In this document: positions 58,450 through 64,000 of the stretch, piece by piece
Layout: each line of letters opens with the position of its first letter
How positions within the stretch are numbered: position 1 is the first letter of the stretch
Source: Elusimicrobiota bacterium
GTDB taxonomy: Bacteria; Elusimicrobiota; Elusimicrobia; UBA1565; UBA9628
DNA length: 64,000 nt
Direction: 5' to 3'
Assembly: GCA_027451985.1 (NCBI GenBank)
Contig: DAIDHS010000006.1
Location: forward strand, 23,344 to 87,343
Notes under the pieces: generated by a model
The model's input: only the letters and a program-made list of their open reading frames with translations
Databases searched by the model: none
What the model was told of the DNA's origin: nothing
Position numbers and translations under genes: made by a program

Positions 58450-59838
58450 ATGACTTCCGCTTACGACTTAGCCGCCCAAGAGGAAAAAGGCACCCCGTTC
58501 GTTATCCTGGCTGCCATCCTCGCGGCCGTGGGCGGGCTTCTTTTCGGCTACGACACGGGCGTGATTTCCGGGGCGCTTATTTTTATCCGCCAGAGATTCG
58601 CTTTGACGGTTTTGCACGAAGAGTTGGTGGTCAGCGTGGCTCTGGTGGGAGCGGCGTGCGCGTCCCTGGCCGGAGGGCGCTTGGCCGATTATTTAGGACG
58701 CCGCGCGACGTTGCTGGCGACCTCGATCATTTTCGTCGCTGGAGCGCTCCTGTGCGCCCTGGCGGCCTCCGTGACGGCGCTCATCGCCGGACGGCTCGTC
58801 GTCGGAGTCGGCATCGGCCTGGCGTGCAGCGCCGTGCCGGTCTACATTTCCGAGATTTCGCCGGCTCCCGCGCGCGGCTGGATGGTCTCCCTCATCCAGC
58901 TGGCCATCACGCTGGGCATCCTCGGCTCCTATATCGTGGATTACGCCTTTTCTGGCAGCGGCAGCTGGCGCTTGATGCTGGGACTAGCGGTCGTCCCCGG
59001 GCTGCTTTTGGGCTTGGGCATGATTTTCATGCCGGAAACGCCCCGCTGGCTCACCGAACGGGGCCGCGAAGAGGAAGCCCGCAGAGTGCTGAAAAAAATC
59101 CGCGGGGACGCGAACATCGAGGCCGAAATACGGGACATCGAGCAGACCCTGCGCCTGGCCAAGGAACGCGGTCGTTGGGCGGATCTGCTGGAGCCGTCGG
59201 TCCGGCCGGCGCTCGTCATCGGCCTGGGCATCGCCATTTTTCAGCAGGTCACCGGGATCAACGCCGTCATCTACTACGCGCCGACCATCATCCAGGCCGC
59301 GGGAATCCCTTCCGCCTCGGGAGCCATCCTAGCCACGGCGGGCATCGGGCTCGTCAACGTCGTCATGACGGTCCTGGCGATGTGGCTGATGGACCGGGTC
59401 GGGCGGCGGCCCCTCTTGCTTTTCGGCACCGGGGGGATGATCGTCACTCTGGGTGGGCTCGGGCTGTTCTTCCATCTTCCCGGCCGCGCGGGCGCTTCGG
59501 CCGGAGTGGCCGTGTTTTTGCTCATGGCTTACGTCGCTTCATTCGCCGTCAGCCTGGGGCCCATTTTCTGGCTGCTTATCTCCGAGATTTATCCGCTTAA
59601 GATCCGCGGCTTGGCCGGCGGAACGGCTGCCGGAGTCAACTGGGCTTTCAACTTCCTAGTCTCGCTCACCTTCCTGAGCCTCATCCAAGCCATCGGACCC
59701 GGCGACGCGTTCTGGCTCTACGGGGTGCTGGCCGTGGCGTCCTGGATATTCTCCTACCGCCTCGTGCCCGAAACCAAAGGACGCACACTCGAGCAAATCG
59801 AAGCGGCCTGGCACGATCGGCTCCGGTCCGCCGCTTAA
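58450..59838 (+). CDS. Sugar porter (MFS) family transporter
   Basis: A 462-residue permease with twelve spans. Sugar porter signatures are GGLLFGYDTGVISGAL in helix 1, GRLADYLGRRATLL between helices 2 and 3, PETPRWLTERGREEEA after helix 6, the QQVTGINAVIYYAP motif in helix 7, DRVGRRPLLLFG between helices 8 and 9, and the C-terminal PETKGRTLEQIE. It imports a hexose, pentose or polyol, probably with protons. The GH57 enzyme and the GlpK-like kinase elsewhere could use related sugars. Confidence 0.95.
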   Translation: MTSAYDLAAQEEKGTPFVILAAILAAVGGLLFGYDTGVISGALIFIRQRFALTVLHEELVVSVALVGAACASLAGGRLADYLGRRATLLATSIIFVAGALLCALAASVTALIAGRLVVGVGIGLACSAVPVYISEISPAPARGWMVSLIQLAITLGILGSYIVDYAFSGSGSWRLMLGLAVVPGLLLGLGMIFMPETPRWLTERGREEEARRVLKKIRGDANIEAEIRDIEQTLRLAKERGRWADLLEPSVRPALVIGLGIAIFQQVTGINAVIYYAPTIIQAAGIPSASGAILATAGIGLVNVVMTVLAMWLMDRVGRRPLLLFGTGGMIVTLGGLGLFFHLPGRAGASAGVAVFLLMAYVASFAVSLGPIFWLLISEIYPLKIRGLAGGTAAGVNWAFNFLVSLTFLSLIQAIGPGDAFWLYGVLAVASWIFSYRLVPETKGRTLEQIEAAWHDRLRSAA

Positions 59839-60063
59839 CCCGGCGCGATTAACAAATGTTGCATTCCGTGCTGCAATTTCCTTCTGATCGCGGCTTTCTT
59901 CGGCTTGTCCGCCGCTCTTCCCATGGTGGGAAACACCACGACGACCAAGGTTGCGGCCTAAGCCGCTCCCAAGCCTGCGACTCCCGCGCAGAAACCTTGG
60001 TGACACATCTGGGGATAAACGGCCTTCCGGCGTTAATAAAAGCTGCCAAACGCAGCGATTCGG

Positions 60064-60112
60064 CGGCAGACGCAACGGAAGATTCGTATTCCGTTCACCT
60101 GCCGTCTTTTTT
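60064..60112 (+). terminator. Probable terminator downstream of the sugar transporter
   Basis: CGGCAG (60064-60069) pairs with CTGCCG (60099-60104), and AACGGAA (60074-60080) with TTCCGTT (60089-60095). TCTTTTTT follows. A small internal loop interrupts the stem. Confidence 0.65.
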
Positions 60113-60127
60113 GCTTCCTTAATGGGA

Positions 60128-60149
60128 CGCTAAGCAGGCCTGCTTAGCG
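60128..60149. repeat. 22-bp perfect palindrome
   Basis: CGCTAAGCAGGCCTGCTTAG followed by CG is its own reverse complement over all 22 bases. It touches the stop codon of the mscS remnant. There is no T-tract on either side, so it is not a clear terminator. A protein-binding site or the scar of a recombination event are possible. Confidence 0.7.
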
Positions 60150-60326
60150 CTAGATTTCCTCGCGGAGAATCCGAAATTCCGGCTTTGCGGCGGGTTCCTT
60201 GCCGGATGAAGGAACGGATGAGTCGTTCCCATCGCGCAGTGAGCTGTAGTGGGGAGACAGTATTTCAACTCCGGCCTCGTTAAAGCGATCCTGGATGTTC
60301 TGGCGCAGATCGAGCAGATGTTCACC
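60150..60326 (-). pseudogene. C-terminal remnant of an MscS-family mechanosensitive channel
   Basis: In one minus-strand frame not selected by the ORF track, the translation reads DLRQNIQDRFNEAGVEILSP, HYSSLRDGN and about 25 more residues to a TAG at 60152-60150. This is the well-conserved C-terminal end of MscS-type channels. Upstream the frame gives no MscS-like sequence, and only 70 bases remain before the next gene, so the membrane and beta domains are missing. The adjoining computed ORF 60119-60361 is in another frame and is spurious. The fragment is probably the product of a deletion and is not expected to be functional. Confidence 0.75.
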
Positions 60327-60395
60327 ATGAGGGCCGGTTTGACGCCTTCGGGGATGGTCATCGCGCTATTTTAATAAATCGGGAGTCGCCCGGAG

Positions 60396-60800
60396 TCAAT
60401 CGTCTCCGGAAACGAAGCGGCGGGATTTTTTGACTTGCCCGCGCTGGCGCTTGTCCGAGAGCATGCGGGCTTTGGAGGCGTTGGAGCGCCCGCGCCTGCG
60501 GCGGCGCTCCTTCTCGCGTTCGTGCCGAGCCTTGGCGGCGGTCTCGCGTCTGTGAGCCTCGATTTTCTCGGCCAGTCGCACGCGTGCGGCGAGCCGGTTG
60601 GCCCACTGCGAGCGTTCTTCCTGAGAGCGTACGGAAATTCCGCTGGGGCGGTGGGTGAGCAGGACCGCGGTCTCGACCTTGTTGACGTTTTGTCCGCCGG
60701 GGCCACCGGAGCGCGCAAAGCGCTCCTCCAAATCGTGCTCGCGGACGCCCAAGCGGGCCAAGCGCTCGGCCGCTTCCGCCCAGGGATCGGATGAATTCAC
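60396..60800 (-). CDS. Peptide chain release factor-like protein (ArfB/YaeJ type)
   Basis: A 134-residue protein with the GGQ loop in [22 protein letters not shown] (GGQ at about residues 35-37), which triggers peptidyl-tRNA hydrolysis. It lacks codon-recognition domains, and its C-terminus is rich in Lys and Arg ([16 protein letters not shown] and onward), the pattern of ribosome-rescue factors such as ArfB that insert the tail into the mRNA channel. The GTG start is the track choice; no good ribosome binding site is seen. It follows the aminotransferase gene by 24 bases. Confidence 0.85.
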   Translation of the reverse strand: MNSSDPWAEAAERLARLGVREHDLEERFARSGGPGGQNVNKVETAVLLTHRPSGISVRSQEERSQWANRLAARVRLAEKIEAHRRETAAKARHEREKERRRRRGRSNASKARMLSDKRQRGQVKKSRRFVSGDD

Positions 60801-60824
60801 GCCCGGAGGCCTAGCGGACGCGCT

Positions 60825-62180
60825 TTAGAGCGCGCCCAGGCACTCGGCCAAGGTGTCGGCGACGAAGTCCGCGTCGGCCTTGGTCAGGCAGAGAGGCGGC
60901 TTGATGCGCAGGACGTTCCCGGAGATGCCGCCCTTGCCGATCAAGAGGCCGCGGTCCTTGGTCATGTCGAGCATCTTGGCGGCCAGCTCGGGCGCGGGCT
61001 CCTTGCTGCCCTTGTCCTTGACCAGCTCCACGCCCAGCATGAGGCCCATGCCGCGCGCCTCGCCGACGAAAGGGGAGTTTTCTTCCAGTTTTTTAAGGCG
61101 CGCGAGAAGATGGCCGCCGATCTTGGCCGCGTTCTCGGGCAGCCTCTCCGACTCAAGAACATCCAGAACCGCGCCGGCCGCGGCCATCTGGACAGGCGAG
61201 CCTCCGAAAGTGTTGTAGTGGCTCTTGCCCTTGATGGCATCGGCAATTTTCCGCGTGGTGATCACGGCGCCGATGGGATATCCGTTGCCCAAGCCCTTGG
61301 CCATGGTAATGATGTCGGGCTTGACCTTCCATTTCTGGATGCCGAAGAAGTCGTTGCCGGTGCGGCCGACGCCCGTTTGCACTTCGTCCGCGATGAAGAG
61401 CCCACCCGCCTTCTTGACCGCGGCGTAGGCGCCGGGGAAATACTCCGGCTCGGGAGTGATGACGCCGCCAACACCGTTGATGGGCTCGGCAAAAAAAGCC
61501 GCGATTTTGCCGGAAGTCGAGGTCTTGATGGTGTCTTCCAGGTCCTCCACGCACAAAGCGGCGAACTGCTTGGGCGTCATGCCGGAGGGACGGCGGTAGC
61601 TGTAGTTCGCCTTGGCGAAGGACACGCCGAAGGGATACGGCATGGAATGCCGCCAGGAGGACTGCCCGGTCAAGGCCATCGCCATCATGGTCCGGCCGTG
61701 GTAGGCGTGGCGGAGCGCAATGAACTCGTGGCTACCGGTGTAATTTTTGGCGATCATCGCAGCCAGTTCGTTGGCCTCGGAGCCGGAGTTGGTGAAGAAG
61801 CACACATCCATGTCGGGATTGGCGGCCTTGGCCTTATCGGCCAGGCGCTTGGCGAAAATCCCAAGCGAGGGATGCAGATAGAGCGCTGTCGTGTGAAAAT
61901 ACTCCCGCATCTGCTCCTCGATTTTGGCCAGCCAATGCGGGTGGCAGTGGCCGATGGAGACGGTGGCCACTCCCGCGAAGGCGTCCAGATACTTGCGGCC
62001 TTTCTCGTCAAAGACGAACTGCCCGCGGCCCTTGACGATTTGCAGGGGCTTCGAGTACATCGGGCCCGGCAGGGGCATGACGTGCTTCTCGCGCAAGGCC
62101 GCCACGGCCTCAGTTGCAAACGCCTGGGCCTGCGGCTTAGTATCCGGCTTCTCTTTTTCCGCGATCGCTGTTTTTTTCAT
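60825..62180 (-). CDS. Class III aminotransferase (AGXT2/GABA-transaminase-like)
   Basis: A 451-residue pyridoxal-phosphate enzyme. DAFAGVATVSIGHCHP, NSGSEANELA, AYHGRTMMAM, the aspartate-containing IADEVQTGVGRTG and the PLP lysine in ITMAKGLGNGYPIGAV are all present. The N-terminal PLPGPMYSKPLQIVKG recalls alanine-glyoxylate aminotransferase 2; 4-aminobutyrate or beta-alanine transaminases are alternatives. It is cotranscribed with the aldehyde dehydrogenase just upstream, so the aldehyde product of a transamination may be oxidised next. Confidence 0.9.
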   Translation of the reverse strand: MKKTAIAEKEKPDTKPQAQAFATEAVAALREKHVMPLPGPMYSKPLQIVKGRGQFVFDEKGRKYLDAFAGVATVSIGHCHPHWLAKIEEQMREYFHTTALYLHPSLGIFAKRLADKAKAANPDMDVCFFTNSGSEANELAAMIAKNYTGSHEFIALRHAYHGRTMMAMALTGQSSWRHSMPYPFGVSFAKANYSYRRPSGMTPKQFAALCVEDLEDTIKTSTSGKIAAFFAEPINGVGGVITPEPEYFPGAYAAVKKAGGLFIADEVQTGVGRTGNDFFGIQKWKVKPDIITMAKGLGNGYPIGAVITTRKIADAIKGKSHYNTFGGSPVQMAAAGAVLDVLESERLPENAAKIGGHLLARLKKLEENSPFVGEARGMGLMLGVELVKDKGSKEPAPELAAKMLDMTKDRGLLIGKGGISGNVLRIKPPLCLTKADADFVADTLAECLGAL

Positions 62181-62200
62181 GTTCGCTCCCCGGAAAAATC

Positions 62201-63745
62201 TTAGTAGATGTTGGACTCCCGGCGCGCGCCGGTGTAGTCCACGAAAACGGTCTTAAGCTCCGTAAAGAAATGCAGGCCTTCCTTGGACATCTCCCGCTCG
62301 CCCACGCCCGACCCCTTGACGCCGCCGAAAGGCACCTGGGCTTCCCCGCCGATGGTCGGGCTGTTGACGTGCACCATGCCCACCTCGGCTTCGTCCGCAA
62401 ACTTCATGGCGACGTTCAAGTCGCGGGTATAGATGGCGCAGGTCAGGCCGAAGGCGCAGTCGTTGACCAGGGAGAGCATCTCCGAGTAAGTTTTGACCCG
62501 GGTGACGGAGAGCACGGGGCCGAAGACCTCCTCTTGGAAAATCCGATGCGTGGGTTTGACCCCATCGAAGACCGTCGGCTCGATGAAATAGCCGCGCGCG
62601 AGCGCCCCGTCCTGGACCCGCTTGCCGCCGCAGACGAGCTTGGCGCCGTCTTTCTTGCCGGCCTCGATGTAGTCCAAGTCGGTCTTGAGCTGCGCCTCAT
62701 CGACCGCCGGTCCAAGTCCAATCGCCGGATCCAGGCCGTCGCCGATTTTGATTTTGCGGACTTCGTCCGTGACCATCTTGAGGAACTTATCCGCCACGGC
62801 CTCGTGTACGATGAGGCGCGAGGTGGCCGTGCAGCGCTGCCCGGTCGATCCGAAAGCGCCCTTCATGACGCCGCCCAGGGCCAAATTCAAGTCCGCGTCC
62901 TCCCAGACGACGGCGGGATTCTTGCCGCCCATCTCGCAAGTCACCTTGATGCCGCGCGCCCCGGCCAGCGTGTGTACGCGCCGCCCCACGGCGTTGGAGC
63001 CGGTGAAGGACACGGCCTTAATCGCGGGATGCTCGACCAGGATGTCGCCGACGGAGGAGCCCGCCCCCATCACGAGGTTCAAAACGCCCGGCGGGAGCCC
63101 GGCTTCGGCAAGAATCTCCACGAACTTGACCGCCAGGGCTGGCACCAAGGACGCGGGCTTAAAAACGACCGTGTTGCCGGCGACCAAAGCGGGGGAAATC
63201 TTCCACGCGGGAATCGCGAAGGGAAAATTCCAGGGCGTGATGATGCTCACGACTCCCAGAGGCTGGCGCAGGGTGTAGAGTAGGTTGTCGGGCAGTTCCG
63301 AAGGAGCGGTCGTGCCCATCAGGCGCAGGCCCTCGCCCGCGAACCAGTCGACCAGCGTCGTGCCTTTGTCCATCTCGCCCTTGGCCTCGGAGAGAATCTT
63401 GCCTTCCTCTCGGGTCATGAGGCGCGCTAGTTCGTCGCGGCGCTCACGGAAAATCTGCGCGGCCTTGGCCAAGATGCGGCCGCGCTGAGGCGCGGGTGTA
63501 CGCTTCCACGCGGGAAAAGCCTTTTGCGCGGCCTCGATGGCCTGCTTGGCGTCATCTTGCGAGGCGCCGATGAAATGCGCGACCATGTCATGCGTGTTGG
63601 CGGGATTGTAGGAAACAATTTCCTTGCCTGAAGTGCCCGCCAGCCACTGCCCGCCGATGTACTGCTTAAGAGCCAAGGTCCGTCCGGTTTTGGTGCCGTT
63701 CCCGGCGGCTTTAGAATCGGATTGTTTTTTCATTGTCGTTGGCAT
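62201..63745 (-). CDS. Aldehyde dehydrogenase, oxoglutarate-semialdehyde-like
   Basis: A 514-residue aldehyde dehydrogenase. Catalytic elements are PWNFPFAIPAWK, the glutamate in CEMGGKNP and the cysteine in STGQRCTATSR. The GQRCTATSR sequence is typical of 2-oxoglutarate semialdehyde and related dehydrogenases. The ATG at 63745 follows AGGAGG; a second ATG at 63733 is possible. The N-terminal 25 residues are a Lys/Ser-rich extension. It forms an operon with the class III aminotransferase, with 20 bases between them. Confidence 0.9.
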   Translation of the reverse strand: MPTTMKKQSDSKAAGNGTKTGRTLALKQYIGGQWLAGTSGKEIVSYNPANTHDMVAHFIGASQDDAKQAIEAAQKAFPAWKRTPAPQRGRILAKAAQIFRERRDELARLMTREEGKILSEAKGEMDKGTTLVDWFAGEGLRLMGTTAPSELPDNLLYTLRQPLGVVSIITPWNFPFAIPAWKISPALVAGNTVVFKPASLVPALAVKFVEILAEAGLPPGVLNLVMGAGSSVGDILVEHPAIKAVSFTGSNAVGRRVHTLAGARGIKVTCEMGGKNPAVVWEDADLNLALGGVMKGAFGSTGQRCTATSRLIVHEAVADKFLKMVTDEVRKIKIGDGLDPAIGLGPAVDEAQLKTDLDYIEAGKKDGAKLVCGGKRVQDGALARGYFIEPTVFDGVKPTHRIFQEEVFGPVLSVTRVKTYSEMLSLVNDCAFGLTCAIYTRDLNVAMKFADEAEVGMVHVNSPTIGGEAQVPFGGVKGSGVGEREMSKEGLHFFTELKTVFVDYTGARRESNIY

Positions 63746-63767
63746 GGCACCTCCTGAATATGTGCCT

Positions 63768-63797
63768 ATTATATAACCCTAATAGGCTCCCGCACAA
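63768..63797 (-). promoter_or_regulatory. Promoter of the aldehyde dehydrogenase-aminotransferase operon
   Basis: Minus-strand TTGTGC (63797-63792), 18 bases, TATAAT (63773-63768). The predicted leader of about 15 nt holds the AGGAGG site. Confidence 0.5.
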
Positions 63798-63801
63798 AAC
63801 A

Positions 63802-63810
63802 TGCTATTCT
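63802..63810 (+). promoter_or_regulatory. Extended -10 of the flavoprotein gene
   Basis: TGCTATTCT ends 14 bases before the ATG at 63825; the leader would be about 8 nt, with no ribosome binding site. Confidence 0.45.
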
Positions 63811-63824
63811 ATTACGGCGTATAG

Positions 63825-64000
63825 ATGAAGAAAATCCCCCGTCGATACGACCTCCTTATCGTAGGAGGCGGGCCCGCCGGCGCGACTTTGGGTACGCTCG
63901 TCAAAAAATACAATCCTTCGGCCAGCGTCGCGATTGTCGAGATGGAGGATTTCCCCAGGCACCACGTCGGAGAATCGCTTTTGCCTGCGGTCCCTCCGAT
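63825..64000 (+). CDS. FAD-dependent oxidoreductase, halogenase-like (5' part only)
   Basis: The first 58 codons of a gene cut by the window edge and absent from the ORF track. The translation starts with a short basic segment, then DLLIVGGGPAGATLGTLVKK, the FAD-binding motif of group A flavoprotein monooxygenases, and continues with IVEMEDFPRHHVGESLLPA. The GESLLP sequence is typical of the tryptophan-halogenase-like and geranylgeranyl-reductase-like branch. Substrate and length cannot be judged. Confidence 0.75.
   Translation, partial: MKKIPRRYDLLIVGGGPAGATLGTLVKKYNPSASVAIVEMEDFPRHHVGESLLPAVPP

Larger units (their letters stand above)
59839..60149 (+). other. Non-coding stretch with possible decayed small ORF
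   Basis: I find no intact gene here. One frame (59848-60003) reads a signal-like LLIAAFFGLSAALP, then KVAA, a TAA stop and AAPKPATPAQKPW, but it lacks a start codon and is interrupted, so it could be the remains of a small secreted Ala/Pro-rich protein. A terminator follows at 60064-60112 and a palindrome at 60128-60149. The computed 88- and 66-residue frames of the region cross the terminator or oppose these features and are not convincing. Confidence 0.4.

Noticed and set aside
58350-59600. 416-residue plus-strand ORF
   Set aside because: Out-of-frame shadow of the sugar porter, dominated by Arg, Gly and His; the overlapping frame has all sugar porter signatures.
59856-60122. 88-residue plus-strand ORF downstream of the sugar porter
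   Set aside because: It reads through the intrinsic terminator at 60064-60112 and has no ribosome binding site or recognisable pattern.
60119-60361. 80-residue minus-strand ORF
   Set aside because: Its frame differs from the one that encodes the recognisable MscS C-terminus and crosses the palindrome; it is a product of decay.
61110-63283. 364- and 337-residue plus-strand ORFs
   Set aside because: Antisense of the aminotransferase and aldehyde dehydrogenase genes, which carry intact catalytic motifs.
1-64000. tRNA, rRNA, CRISPR arrays, transposases, phage genes, riboswitches
   Set aside because: I looked through the intergenic gaps, all but one below 200 bases, and found no cloverleaf, direct-repeat array, transposase motif or riboswitch-like leader. 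Small RNAs cannot be excluded by eye.

Overview
The window looks like the chromosome of a Gram-negative, oxygen-using bacterium with high GC content. It carries an MsbA-type lipid exporter, a family-9 glycosyltransferase, many lipoproteins and periplasmic proteins, an O2-dependent acyl desaturase, a di-iron PaaA-like oxygenase and a peroxiredoxin. Genes are packed tightly, many operon neighbours overlap by 1-11 nt, and several convergent pairs overlap by 4-59 nt. The gene mix and protein style would fit a deep-branching lineage such as Elusimicrobiota. That placement is only an impression; no marker gene here settles it. I see no rRNA, tRNA, CRISPR array, insertion sequence or prophage.

Layout, left to right. 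1-3.8 kb: DUF167 protein, then mtnA-pyk-cutA-maf. 3.8-8.4 kb: a sensor histidine kinase diverging from a pteridine-reductase-like SDR plus queD, then DUF192 and a membrane-anchored glycosidase-like barrel on the minus strand. 8.4-19.3 kb: one long plus-strand operon that begins with a stand-alone amino-acid-sensing RAM domain and continues with a complete oligopeptide ABC transporter (two ATPases, two binding proteins, two permeases), an acyl-CoA synthetase and a CCA-adding enzyme; it ends at a bidirectional terminator. 19.3-23.4 kb: peroxiredoxin, leucyl aminopeptidase, GTP cyclohydrolase I and an unknown secreted protein. 23.5-28.9 kb: an operon resembling part of the aerobic phenylacetate (paa) pathway: aldehyde dehydrogenase, two crotonases, a lone PaaA-like oxygenase, a 3-hydroxyacyl-CoA dehydrogenase and a small CxxC protein. 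28.9-32 kb: CoA-binding protein, EamA permease, ICMT-like methyltransferase, glycosyltransferase. 31.9-39.2 kb (minus): trxB-lipA-E1alpha-E1beta-E2-lpdA-lipB, a 2-oxoacid dehydrogenase complex with its own lipoylation enzymes. 39.2-42 kb: folB, msbA, HAD phosphatase. 42-48 kb (minus): divergent glycerol-kinase-like protein and a PD-(D/E)XK nuclease, then an ECF sigma / anti-sigma / RseB-like / RadC / lipoprotein operon. 48-57.7 kb: two kinase-type signalling proteins, desaturase, AI-2E-type membrane protein, GH57 enzyme, DUF1460 enzyme, SDR and NagX-like acyltransferase. 57.7-64 kb: Spy-like periplasmic protein, sugar transporter, a decayed mscS remnant, ArfB-like factor, class III aminotransferase plus aldehyde dehydrogenase, and the start of a flavoprotein.

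How the genes work together: peptide import feeds amino acids to peptidases and, through branched-chain or pyruvate-type 2-oxoacid dehydrogenase, to acyl-CoAs; the crotonase/PaaA/PaaH set and the acyl-CoA synthetase suggest aerobic degradation of acyl- or aryl-acyl-CoAs. Pterin chemistry (folE, folB, queD, a PTR-like reductase) is scattered over three loci.

The most unusual signals are: (1) about a dozen genes whose extended -10 element (often TGn-TATAAT) ends only 3-7 nt before the start codon, predicting widespread leaderless mRNAs; (2) the lone PaaA-like oxygenase inside a beta-oxidation-type operon; (3) the RAM-domain gene leading the peptide transporter operon; (4) the sigma/anti-sigma/RseB operon extended by RadC and a lipoprotein; (5) an mscS C-terminal relic beside a 22-bp perfect palindrome.
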